This document shows, piece by piece, positions 9,950 to 19,107 of a stretch of DNA of 64,000 nt. Source of the DNA: Nitrosomonas marina (GTDB lineage: Bacteria > Pseudomonadota > Gammaproteobacteria > Burkholderiales > Nitrosomonadaceae). Position 1 is the stretch's first letter. Each line of letters opens with the position of its first letter. The stretch is taken from contig NZ_FOCP01000002.1 in assembly GCF_900110145.1 (NCBI RefSeq), positions 212,782 to 276,781 of the forward strand, in the 5' to 3' direction. The translations under genes were made by a program, and so were the position numbers. The notes under the pieces were generated by a model. That model saw only the letters and a program-made list of their open reading frames with translations, ran no database searches and was not told where the DNA came from.

Positions 9950-11207
9950 TATATCCAGGCCCCTTACCGCGTGAATTGCGTGCAAAATAACTGATCTCTC
10001 CCAATGGTACAACCACAAGACCGGTTGGCGTAACGTGGTAACGCCGGCGGTCTTCTTCAGGGTCAAAACCAATGCGCGCACCCGCCTCGATAATATTATG
10101 CCGGTCTACAATCACGCGGCGCAGTTTGGCACCACGGCAGATCCGTACATAATCCATGATAATGCAATCTTCCAGCTCCGCACCCGGCTCTATGACGGAT
10201 TCTCGACGAATAATGCAATTTCGCACATTGGCGTCATTGATCACAGTGGCCGCGCCAAGCAGGCTGTTGTCTATACGTCCTCCTATCACGCGGGCAACCG
10301 GCCCCGGATAACCGCTTGAGTAGACAGGCCATTGCGGGTTGAATGCGTCAAAACGCGGCTCCATTCCAAGCACATCAAAATGCGCCTCGAAATAAGCATC
10401 GAGGGTACCGACATCGCGCCAGTAGCTTTTTTCTTCGTATGATTTGATACCCGGCACTTCGTTGGATGCAAAATCATAAGCAAACAATCGATGACTTTGC
10501 AGCAACATCGGTAACATATGCCGTCCAAAATCGGTTTCTTCACGCTGATGCAGAACTTCCAGCGCTTCAATCAGTACAGCAGTGTTGAAGATATAATTAC
10601 CCATAGACGCATAGGCACGCGACGGATCAGTGGGAATTTCCCGCGGATGTGCTGGCTTTTCCTGGAACCCTTTTACCCGGCCATCAGTGTCCGCTTCAAT
10701 GATACCAAAGCTGGATGACTGTTCTATTGGCACTGGCAGCGCAGCAAGACTGACATCTGCGCACCGCTGGATGTGGAATCGCACCATCTGCCTGATATCC
10801 ATTCGATAGATATGATCCGCACCAAATACCACGACAAGATCCGGCTGATGCTCTTTGATCAGGCTCAAATTCTGATAGACAGAATCAGCCGTACCGGTAA
10901 ACCAGGACTTGCCTCTGTGCATTTGGGGTGGCACGACGGTTACAAAATGTTCCGGAAGCAGTGGCGAAATCGTCCAGGCCCTGCGAATATGTTCGATCAA
11001 TGACTGGGATTTATACTGCACCAGCAGATAAATCGATCGAATCTCTGAATTGATCAGATTGCTCAACACAAAATCCACGATTCGATAGCGGCCGCCAAAC
11101 GGTACCCCCGGTTTGCAACGTTTTTCAGTTAGTGGCTGCAGGCGGCTGCCCTCGCCACCCGCCATCACGAAAGCCATAATTTTTGGCTGCGATCTCAATT
11201 CTTTCAT
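9942..11207 (-). CDS. glgC: Glucose-1-phosphate adenylyltransferase GlgC
   Basis: The enzyme (421 residues) makes ADP-glucose from ATP and glucose-1-phosphate. The nucleotidyltransferase signature [21 protein letters not shown] lies at the N-terminus, [10 protein letters not shown] and the substrate-binding GFQEKP and SMGNYIF segments follow, and the C-terminus forms a left-handed beta-helix ([24 protein letters not shown]). The ATG overlaps the stop of treS in ATGA, with GGAGAAGG upstream, which fixes the start. No glgA glycogen synthase or GlgM gene is in the window, so where ADP-glucose is consumed cannot be read here. Confidence 0.93.
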   Translation of the reverse strand: MKELRSQPKIMAFVMAGGEGSRLQPLTEKRCKPGVPFGGRYRIVDFVLSNLINSEIRSIYLLVQYKSQSLIEHIRRAWTISPLLPEHFVTVVPPQMHRGKSWFTGTADSVYQNLSLIKEHQPDLVVVFGADHIYRMDIRQMVRFHIQRCADVSLAALPVPIEQSSSFGIIEADTDGRVKGFQEKPAHPREIPTDPSRAYASMGNYIFNTAVLIEALEVLHQREETDFGRHMLPMLLQSHRLFAYDFASNEVPGIKSYEEKSYWRDVGTLDAYFEAHFDVLGMEPRFDAFNPQWPVYSSGYPGPVARVIGGRIDNSLLGAATVINDANVRNCIIRRESVIEPGAELEDCIIMDYVRICRGAKLRRVIVDRHNIIEAGARIGFDPEEDRRRYHVTPTGLVVVPLGEISYFARNSRGKGPGYNE

Positions 11208-14200
11208 GCGCCTTCTCCGGATGCATTGGATGTCGTATGTAATATAGCAAGCAAACCTGTCAGCGGAACTCCAGCCCATTCCACGCGATGATCCAGCTCA
11301 TAGCGCAGTTCATACAATGCTTTTTCAAGTATGAACAACTCAATTAACCGACCGGCATCCTCGTCCGCAGAAGGCCAGGCCGGGCAATCCGCTATACCTT
11401 CACGATATCCGGACAAGAAAGCATCGCGCGCAGCCAGTTCCCATTCCTGAACATAGGGCATCAATCGCTCGCGGTCTGCCGGTCGTACTGACGCACAGCC
11501 GATTAATGCCACGGCACCCGCGTAACTGAAGGAACGAAGCATTCCGGCCACATCGCGCAGAGGCGAATGTTTGGCCCGGCGCGTTTCCAGCGGTCTTGCC
11601 GGCTCGCCTTCAAAATCAATGATGACAAAATCGTTCTCGGTCAGCAGTACCTGGCCGAGATGAAAATCACCATGGTAACGTGTCTTCACAGCGTTCAGGT
11701 TTGTCGGAATCAGCATATCGATTCGCTGCAGCAGTTGTGACGACTTGTCCAGTAACGCATGCACGCCTGCCTGGTCATTTTCCGAAATAGCGCTACTGTG
11801 TAACATCAGTTTCTCCAGCGTTTTGTGCAAATCCTGGCAGACCTGTTCACGCCAGTTTATTAAATCTGACGGCAGGATGGGCTCCGGTTCAAAATCAGGG
11901 TTGCCACTTGAAAAGGCAAGTGCCCGGTGTAGTTCTCCCGTACGCAGTCCGAGTATGTGTATCAGCCATTTATAATCGGCATGCCAGTTTTCGGTTTCTT
12001 CTATGACCGCTGGGTTGGTCAGGCAGTCCTCGAAAAATCGCCGCAAATAATCGATCGTGTAACTCCATCCATCCCCCTGATTGGATTTGTATGTCTGAAT
12101 CAGGACGAGCGTCGTTGCAGGCACATCTGGCTCCTGAAATTCGACGGAACCTATTAACGGCGAGATATTCGGATATGGCGAAACATCAGTCAGGAAACGC
12201 CCCATCTCCATTTCCAGATTCACGCCTGGCTGCAATTGCCGATACAGTTTCAGAAATAACCGGTCTCCCAGTGCAATAGTACTGTTGGTGCTTTCAGACA
12301 AGGATCGCTGATCCTCCGCCATACAGCTGTCATCGACAAATTTGTCAAAGACCGTGGTAGCGCGGAAATGGATCATTTCCGAACCGGTTTCCGTAGCGGC
12401 TGACTGGCTCATGGAACTGATGATTGCACGAACAAATGCTTCGTCGTGCACCGCATCATAAATGATGCCTACTCGAGCACGCTGTCGTGCTCTTGCCAGC
12501 GCAACATGCAGTAGTGGCCGAATATGATCATCGTCTGCTTCACCCCAGATTATTGATAAAGGCAAAAAATAGATCTGTGCTTCCTGTTGCGCAAAATAAA
12601 CCTTGACCCACAACCAGAGCCATGCATGAGATTCCTGTGAACGCGTTGTCAGGCGCACAATCTCAATGCGGTCCAGCGATTCGGTTTTTGCAGCAAACCA
12701 GCGTTGATTGGTCAAGAAATCAGGCAAAATTTCTCGTTCGAGTTGTGTCCGTAGTTTCTCGGCCATCGTCGACTTTCTTAATTCAGTCTGTTCGCTCAGG
12801 AAGCTGCGCAAACCGTCGAATAAAACCATGACGGGAAGTTTTAAAGGTAGCGGTGCTTCCGAATGCCAGACCGGCGCTTCAGTGTTGGCAGTCAGACAAA
12901 ACCAATAGAACTGATGACCGGGCAGCGTTAACATGTAAGGCAGATCGCCAATGGGTGGAAAAGCGGTCCGTCCCAGCAGTTCTATCGGTATTTTGCCTTT
13001 GAACCGGGACAAATCAAGCTCTACGGGTTGTGCTGAACGGGACAGATTTGCCACACAAAGAATGGATTCGTCGCCGTATTCGCGTATATAGGCAAGAATC
13101 TTGCGGTTGCCTGGATTCAGGAATTCCAGCGTGCCGCGTCCGAATGTCGGGTATGACTGGCGCGCAGCAATGATGCGTTTCATCCAGTTTAACAGTGACG
13201 AAGGTTCACGGTTCTGCGCTTCCACATTAACCGCCTCGTAACCGTATATCGGATCCATAATGGGCGGCAAATACAGAAATTGCGGGTCCGCCTTGGAAAA
13301 ACCGGCATTGCGGTCCGGGCTCCACTGCATGGGTGTACGTACGCCATGTCGGTCACCCAGAAAAAAATTATCGCCCATACCGATTTCGTCTCCGTAATAA
13401 ACAATTGGTGATCCCGGCATGGACATCAGCAGACTGTTCATCAACTTGATTTTGTCAATATCATTGTCCATCAGCGGTGCCAGCCGCCTTCTGATTCCTA
13501 CATTGACACGCATGCGCGGATCCGCTGCATAGCGTTCGTACATATAATCACGTTCCCGATCGGTTACCATCTCCAGCGTCAGCTCATCGTGATTGCGCAA
13601 AAAAATCGCCCACTGGCAGCTATCGGGAATCTCGGGGGTCTGTTGCATGATCTCTACAATGGGATGACGGTCTTCTAATGCGACGGCCATATACATCCGC
13701 GGCATCAGCGGAAAATGATATGCCATATGGCACTCATCGCCCTGACCGAAGTAATCCTGAACGTCTTCTGGCCATTGATTGGCTTCAGCCAGAAACAGGC
13801 GATTACGGTAGCGCGCATCCACAACTGAGCGCATATGCTTGAGCACTGCATGAGTTTCGGGCAGATTCTCATTGTTAGTACCCTCGCGTACACACAGGTA
13901 CGGAACTGCGTCCAGGCGTAATCCGTCCACGCCCATATCGAGCCAGAAATTCATAACCCGAATCACAGCCTTGACCACGTTCGGGTTATTGTGGTTCAGA
14001 TCCGGTTGATGGTGAAAAAAACGGTGCCAGTAAAACGCTTGCGCCGCATCATCCCATGTCCAGTTTGAAGACTCGGTATCGGTAAAAATAATTCGTGTTT
14101 CCGGAAATTTCTGACTGGATTGGCTCCAGATATAAAAATCCCTTTTCTTACTGCCCGTTGGCGCTTCACGTGCAGCCCGAAACCAGGGGTGCTGGTCCGA

Positions 14201-14539
14201 AGTATGGTTGATTACCAGTTCGGTGATCACGCGCAATCCACGTCGGTGCGCTTCGCGCAGAAAATTCCGGAAATCCTTGCGCGTGCCGTAATCGGGATGG
14301 ATATTACGATAATCTGATATGTCATAGCCGTCATCACGTTGTGGTGACGGATAGAATGGCAACAGCCAGATAGTGTTGACACCCAGATCCTGAATATAAT
14401 CGAGTTTCTGCGTCAACCCTGCGAAATCACCGATGCCATTATTGTCATGGTCGTAGAAGGCCTTGACATGTAACTGGTAGATAATGGCATCCTTGTACCA
14501 GAATGGATCGTCATCCTTGTCAGCAATCTGCCAGTCCAT
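11204..14539 (-). CDS. treS: Trehalose synthase fused to maltokinase (TreS-Pep2)
   Basis: This 1111-residue fusion joins two successive GlgE-pathway enzymes. Residues 1 to about 550 are a GH13 trehalose synthase (trehalose to maltose) with TELVINHTSDQHPWF, VDGLRLDAVPYL (nucleophile), FLAEANQWPEDV (acid) and FLRNHDELTLEMV. Residues from about 600 to the end are an aminoglycoside phosphotransferase-like maltokinase with the catalytic TRYHGDFHLGQVL and metal-binding IIDFEGEPARP, which phosphorylates maltose to maltose-1-phosphate. GGGAGC precedes the ATG. It lies 15 bases after glgE and overlaps glgC by four bases. Such fusions are known in other bacteria with a GlgE operon. Confidence 0.93.
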   Translation of the reverse strand: MDWQIADKDDDPFWYKDAIIYQLHVKAFYDHDNNGIGDFAGLTQKLDYIQDLGVNTIWLLPFYPSPQRDDGYDISDYRNIHPDYGTRKDFRNFLREAHRRGLRVITELVINHTSDQHPWFRAAREAPTGSKKRDFYIWSQSSQKFPETRIIFTDTESSNWTWDDAAQAFYWHRFFHHQPDLNHNNPNVVKAVIRVMNFWLDMGVDGLRLDAVPYLCVREGTNNENLPETHAVLKHMRSVVDARYRNRLFLAEANQWPEDVQDYFGQGDECHMAYHFPLMPRMYMAVALEDRHPIVEIMQQTPEIPDSCQWAIFLRNHDELTLEMVTDRERDYMYERYAADPRMRVNVGIRRRLAPLMDNDIDKIKLMNSLLMSMPGSPIVYYGDEIGMGDNFFLGDRHGVRTPMQWSPDRNAGFSKADPQFLYLPPIMDPIYGYEAVNVEAQNREPSSLLNWMKRIIAARQSYPTFGRGTLEFLNPGNRKILAYIREYGDESILCVANLSRSAQPVELDLSRFKGKIPIELLGRTAFPPIGDLPYMLTLPGHQFYWFCLTANTEAPVWHSEAPLPLKLPVMVLFDGLRSFLSEQTELRKSTMAEKLRTQLEREILPDFLTNQRWFAAKTESLDRIEIVRLTTRSQESHAWLWLWVKVYFAQQEAQIYFLPLSIIWGEADDDHIRPLLHVALARARQRARVGIIYDAVHDEAFVRAIISSMSQSAATETGSEMIHFRATTVFDKFVDDSCMAEDQRSLSESTNSTIALGDRLFLKLYRQLQPGVNLEMEMGRFLTDVSPYPNISPLIGSVEFQEPDVPATTLVLIQTYKSNQGDGWSYTIDYLRRFFEDCLTNPAVIEETENWHADYKWLIHILGLRTGELHRALAFSSGNPDFEPEPILPSDLINWREQVCQDLHKTLEKLMLHSSAISENDQAGVHALLDKSSQLLQRIDMLIPTNLNAVKTRYHGDFHLGQVLLTENDFVIIDFEGEPARPLETRRAKHSPLRDVAGMLRSFSYAGAVALIGCASVRPADRERLMPYVQEWELAARDAFLSGYREGIADCPAWPSADEDAGRLIELFILEKALYELRYELDHRVEWAGVPLTGLLAILHTTSNASGEGA

Positions 14540-14554
14540 TACTTGCTCCCTGGG

Positions 14555-16552
14555 TTACATATAGTAATCAAAATCCCGTTCACTGCGCACACGCCTGCGA
14601 AGACGGAAGATATGCGCCGGCACAATCCGGGGATCCAGTTCAACATAATTTCGCGGACCGTTCCAGATAAAACGTGCATTGCTCAACAGATCATGCACCT
14701 GATAGGAATGATCCGCATCCAGCCCGAAAATATCCAGCGGAATATCCAGCCATCCTGACTGTGTATGATGCGGATCCAGATTGACCAGTACCAGAATGAT
14801 ATTGTCAAGATCTTCAGTGTTTTTACTGTAGCAGATAAGCGATTCGTTATCCACAGCATGAAACTGCAACATGTGGTCAAATTGCAGGGCCGGATTTTCC
14901 CGGCGAATACGGTTAATTCGTGCAATATAGTCTTTCAGGCTGTCACGTTGCTGCAGATCCCAGTGCCGAATCTGGTATTTTTCCGAATCGAGGTATTCCT
15001 CGCTGCCGGGTTCTCTCGGCTTGTTTTCAAAAAGCTCGAAAGCCGGACCATAAATACCGTAACTGGCTCCCAGGGTGGCAGCCAGCGCAAGCCGAATCAT
15101 AAACGCAGGCCGCCCACCATATTGCAGGTATTCCGTCAGGATATCCGGCGTATTCGGCCACAGACTGGGGCGCAGGTATTCGCGCTCACGGCCCTTCGAC
15201 AGCTGTGTGAGATATTGAACAATCTCGTATTTGGTGTTGCGCCAGGGAAAATAATTATAAGACTGGCTGAATCCCAGTTTGGCCAGGTAGTGCAATACCT
15301 TTGGCCGTGTAAACGCTTCAGCCAGGAAAATCGTTTCAGGATGATCTCGCTTGATGCTGTTGATTGTCCATTCCCAGAAATAAAAACTCTTGGTATGCGG
15401 ATTATCCACCCGGAAAATCCGTATACCCTGTTTGATCCAGAAGCGAAACACGCCTTCCAGTTCCGTCCATAATCGCTGCCAGCCGGTGCTCTCGAAATCA
15501 AAAGGGTAAATATCTTCATATTTTTTTGGCGGATTCTCCGCGAACTGAACGCTGCCGTCAGGGCGGTGTCGAAACCACTCTGGATGTTCCTTGACATATG
15601 GATGATCCGGAGAGCACTGAAATGCAATATCCATGGCGATCTCCAGCTTGTACTCGCGCGCGCGCGCGATCAGACTGTGGAATTCCTTCAGTGTACCCAG
15701 TTCCGGATGAATACTGAGATGCCCTCCTTCCGCTGACCCAATGGCCCATGGACTGCCGGGATCATGTTCGCCCGCCACCAGGGTATTATTTGGACCTTTA
15801 CGTTTTGTATTACCGATGGGATGTATCGGCGGCAGATATAGCACATCAAAGCCCATCGCGGCAATATAAGGCAGGCGCGCCTCGCAGTCGGCGAAAGTAC
15901 CGTGACGACCGTATTCTGTGCTACAAGAACGTGGAAAAACCTCATACCACGCGCCAAAGCGCGCCAGCACAGGATCAACAACAACGGTCAGTTCCCGATC
16001 ATACACCGCAGCCAGATTCGGATCCGTGTACCGGGACATCAGTTGTGCAAGCTCGGAATCGAACGCCGTATCAAACCGAACGCGCCAGTCATCGTCGCTG
16101 CGTAATGCTTTACCAAAAAATCGGAGCCTATTCGCATCACTGCTTTGCGCGCGCGAGGCAGCGGCATCGATCAATTCGGCACCAGCAAGCAGCGCTATCT
16201 CGATATCGCCGGGATCGGTGCGCCGCTTGAGATCACCTGACCATGAGGCAAAATGATCAACACAGGCAGTTACGGTGTAATAGTAGCGCCCCACGTCATG
16301 CACGGAAAATGCACCCTGCCAGCAATCATTGCCCACCGGCTTCATTGGAGTCTTGTGCCACTCTGACTGATGTTCACGGCGATACAACAACACACAATAA
16401 ATTCGATCATGTCCGTCGGTAAAGACATCAGCCTCTACCGCAACCCGTTCGCCAACAGTGCGTTTAACAGGAAAACGCCCACTATTCACCTGCGGTTCCA
16501 CGCGCTCGATAATTACTCTGCACTGTCCTGTTTCAGGTAACGTATGGGCCAT
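14555..16552 (-). CDS. glgE: Alpha-1,4-glucan:maltose-1-phosphate maltosyltransferase GlgE
   Basis: The 665-residue enzyme transfers maltose from maltose-1-phosphate onto alpha-1,4-glucan. The GlgE family mark IRIFRVDNPHTKSF contains the aspartate nucleophile, FLAEAFTRP the acid, and an N-terminal beta-sandwich (residues about 10-110) precedes the barrel. YLPPIHPIGNTKRKGPNN is also typical of GlgE. The start codon follows the glgB stop directly (TAGATG) with GGAGG just upstream, so translation is coupled. A (CG)7 run at 15655-15668 is simply coding sequence within LIARAREYK. Confidence 0.95.
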   Translation of the reverse strand: MAHTLPETGQCRVIIERVEPQVNSGRFPVKRTVGERVAVEADVFTDGHDRIYCVLLYRREHQSEWHKTPMKPVGNDCWQGAFSVHDVGRYYYTVTACVDHFASWSGDLKRRTDPGDIEIALLAGAELIDAAASRAQSSDANRLRFFGKALRSDDDWRVRFDTAFDSELAQLMSRYTDPNLAAVYDRELTVVVDPVLARFGAWYEVFPRSCSTEYGRHGTFADCEARLPYIAAMGFDVLYLPPIHPIGNTKRKGPNNTLVAGEHDPGSPWAIGSAEGGHLSIHPELGTLKEFHSLIARAREYKLEIAMDIAFQCSPDHPYVKEHPEWFRHRPDGSVQFAENPPKKYEDIYPFDFESTGWQRLWTELEGVFRFWIKQGIRIFRVDNPHTKSFYFWEWTINSIKRDHPETIFLAEAFTRPKVLHYLAKLGFSQSYNYFPWRNTKYEIVQYLTQLSKGREREYLRPSLWPNTPDILTEYLQYGGRPAFMIRLALAATLGASYGIYGPAFELFENKPREPGSEEYLDSEKYQIRHWDLQQRDSLKDYIARINRIRRENPALQFDHMLQFHAVDNESLICYSKNTEDLDNIILVLVNLDPHHTQSGWLDIPLDIFGLDADHSYQVHDLLSNARFIWNGPRNYVELDPRIVPAHIFRLRRRVRSERDFDYYM

Positions 16553-18478
16553 CTATTCCTCCACTTTGAAGAAAAGTGTCGCCAGTGGCGGAAGACTCAA
16601 CATCAGAGAGTGCGATCTGCCGTGAACGCTGACCGGCGCTGCTTCCACGCCACCCAGATTGCCATGGCCGCTGCCACCATATTGGGTTGCGTCACTGTTC
16701 AGCACCTCACGCCACCAGCCTCCACGCGGCACACCCACGCGATAATTCATACGGGGAATCGGCGTAAAATTGCATACCGCCAGAATGACATCGCCACTGC
16801 GTTTTGCTGACCTGATAAAACTGATGGTACTTTCTTCCCAGTCGTTACAGTCTACCCACTCAAAACCCTCGGACGCAAAGTCCTGTTCATACAATGCAGC
16901 TTCGTTGCGATAAAAGTGGTTAAGATCCTTCAGCCAGTCCTGTATACCCCGGTGGGGCGAATACTGTAACAATTCCCATTCAAGACTGCGGTCATGATTC
17001 CATTCGCTCCACTGCGCAAATTCGCTCCCCATGAACAGCAGTTTTTTTCCGGGGTGGCCGTACATATAACCATAAAGTGCGCGCAAATTGGCAAATTTTT
17101 GCCAATCGTCACCGGGCATCTTGCCGATCATCGAGCCTTTGCCGTGAACAACCTCATCGTGTGAAAAGGGAAGCAGAAAATTTTCATTGAATGCATACCA
17201 CAAACTGAAAGTCAGCTGGTTATGATGGTGTTTGCGATAAATCGGGTCTTTGCTGAAATAAGTCAGCGTATCGTGCATCCAGCCCATGTTCCACTTCATT
17301 CCGAAGCCCAGCCCGCCCACATAAGTGGGCCGGGAAACGGCCGGCCAGGCGGTGGATTCCTCGGCTATCGTTTGCACCCCAGGATAATCTCTGTAAACCG
17401 CTTCATTCAGGCTGCGCAAAAAGCTGACTGCATCAAGGTCCTCATTACCGCCATGCTGATTTGGCGTCCATTCTCCTTCGCGGCGACCATAATCAAGATA
17501 GAGCATGGAAGCCACCGCATCCACGCGCAGGCCGTCAATATGATACTTGTCGAGCCAGAACAGTGCGCTGCTGATCAGAAACGCACGCACTTCGTGACGC
17601 CCATAGTTAAAAATATAGCTCTGCCATTCTGGATGATAGCCGCGTTTGGGATCGGCATGCTCGAACAAGTAGGTGCCGTCGAAATAGTGCAGGCCGTGAG
17701 CATCGTCGGGAAAGTGCGAGGGTACCCAGTCAAGAATAACGCCAATACCCTGCTGATGCAGACAGTCCACCAGGTACATAAAATCCTGCGGCGTACCATA
17801 GCGCGCAGTTGGAGAAAAGTAGCCCGTTGTCTGATAACCCCATGAACCATAAAAGGGATGCTCCGTAACGGGGAGAAACTCAACATGCGTAAAATTCATT
17901 TCACGCATGTACTCGGGCAGCCACCTGGCCAGTTCCCGGTAATTGAGCGGTCGATTATCGTCTTCGACCTGCCGCCTCCAGGAACCCAAATGCATTTCAT
18001 AGATAGAAAGTGGCGCATCCAGATCATTGACGGCCTTCCGGTTATTCATCCAGTCCGCGTCGTTCCACTCATAATCAATGTCCCAGGTTTTGGATGCTGT
18101 TTTTGGAGGTGTTTCCCAACAAAAAGCGAAAGGATCGCCTTTATCGACCCGGTAACCATGATACCTTGAGGCAATATGATACTTATAGACCGTACCGGAT
18201 AGCAGGCCCGGAATAAATCCTTCCCAGACTCCCGAATCATCGCGGCGCATTTTCAGCGGATGCGCATCAGTGCTCCAGTTATTGAAATCTCCGATAACCG
18301 AAACAGACTGGGCATTCGGCGCCCACACCGCGAAAAATGTTCCCTGTTGATTTTTATGAACAATCTGATGCGCACCGAGCTTGTCATACAACCTTGCATG
18401 CGTTCCTTGCCTGAACAGATAAATATCGCCTTCTGTCAGCAATGTAATGTCATGTCTTATCGATTCTATCTGATCCAT
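16553..18478 (-). CDS. glgB: 1,4-alpha-glucan branching enzyme GlgB
   Basis: The enzyme introduces alpha-1,6 branches. After a CBM48 domain ([18 protein letters not shown]) come the GH13 motifs [28 protein letters not shown] (nucleophile), [10 protein letters not shown] (acid) and [16 protein letters not shown] place the start at the second ATG (18478, MDQIES), seven bases after AAGGAG, giving 641 residues; the ATG two codons upstream is only one base from that site. It is the first gene of the operon. The N-terminal extra CBM domain of longer GlgB forms (about 730 residues) is missing. Confidence 0.94.
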   Translation of the reverse strand: MDQIESIRHDITLLTEGDIYLFRQGTHARLYDKLGAHQIVHKNQQGTFFAVWAPNAQSVSVIGDFNNWSTDAHPLKMRRDDSGVWEGFIPGLLSGTVYKYHIASRYHGYRVDKGDPFAFCWETPPKTASKTWDIDYEWNDADWMNNRKAVNDLDAPLSIYEMHLGSWRRQVEDDNRPLNYRELARWLPEYMREMNFTHVEFLPVTEHPFYGSWGYQTTGYFSPTARYGTPQDFMYLVDCLHQQGIGVILDWVPSHFPDDAHGLHYFDGTYLFEHADPKRGYHPEWQSYIFNYGRHEVRAFLISSALFWLDKYHIDGLRVDAVASMLYLDYGRREGEWTPNQHGGNEDLDAVSFLRSLNEAVYRDYPGVQTIAEESTAWPAVSRPTYVGGLGFGMKWNMGWMHDTLTYFSKDPIYRKHHHNQLTFSLWYAFNENFLLPFSHDEVVHGKGSMIGKMPGDDWQKFANLRALYGYMYGHPGKKLLFMGSEFAQWSEWNHDRSLEWELLQYSPHRGIQDWLKDLNHFYRNEAALYEQDFASEGFEWVDCNDWEESTISFIRSAKRSGDVILAVCNFTPIPRMNYRVGVPRGGWWREVLNSDATQYGGSGHGNLGGVEAAPVSVHGRSHSLMLSLPPLATLFFKVEE

Positions 18479-18579
18479 ATACATTCTCCTTCACAGGATA
18501 TAGATCTGTTAACCAGTCGATCCCGGTCACGTTCTGCTCAGATACAAAGAATTCATTTGCCCGGAATAACCAAAAACAG

Positions 18580-18598
18580 GTAAAAATTGTATTTTTAC
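18580..18598. promoter_or_regulatory. Palindromic candidate operator upstream of glgB
   Basis: GTAAAAAT and ATTTTTAC form perfect 8-base arms around TGT, about 100 bases before the glgB start. Position and symmetry suit a repressor or activator site for the glg operon. No regulator is identified. Confidence 0.35.
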
Positions 18599-18992
18599 GC
18601 CGCAGGCGGCGCTCCTTCTGTTCTCCTGGATTGTTTATTACCTTACAGCAATTTGTCATGGTTTGTGAGACATTTTGATGGCCTGACTCTTTCCAGAATG
18701 ACGCTACACTTTGACAGATAAACAGACCAATTATTAAGTGACAGCCTGACCCGAGCGTCCGGCAATTGTGAAAATCAGGATCCATACCTGGCATCTCCTT
18801 CACTGCAAACTGCATAACCCTGAACGCAGAATCGTTTCCGTATTGACGGATAAGCATGGTTGCCAGCTATGTATGGATATCCGATTCCGCTGGCGTGACA
18901 GGCGACAGTTCGGAAAAATGTGATGACCCGATCCATACAGCAATACTTTTATCTGCATCAATGACGCAGCATTATTTCCAAACACGCCATTA

Positions 18993-19022
18993 GTACATGC
19001 AACTTCAGTACATGCAACTTCA
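18993..19022 (+). repeat. Two tandem copies of a 15-base unit
   Basis: GTACATGCAACTTCA occurs twice without a gap at 18993-19007 and 19008-19022, about 90 bases before the esterase gene. It may be a small duplication or a pair of binding sites. Confidence 0.6.
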
Positions 19023-19107
19023 TGCATTTGTCATTAAATTGACATCAACACATTTTAAGATCACCTGTAATCAAGCACCATGCATAACAAAAAAACTGGA
19101 GTTTTAA

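Larger units (their letters stand above)
18479..19107. other. Divergent regulatory region between glgB and the esterase gene
   Basis: This 629-base stretch holds no recognisable gene. It must carry the promoters of the glg operon (minus strand) and of the plus-strand esterase gene. It contains a perfect palindrome at 18580-18598, a GC palindrome (CGCCGCAGGCGGCG) at 18598-18611 and a 15-base tandem repeat at 18993-19022. Confidence 0.6.

Noticed and set aside
15655..15668. (CG)7 run, possible Z-DNA or simple repeat
   Set aside because: It lies within glgE and codes for Ala-Arg residues that belong to the family sequence.
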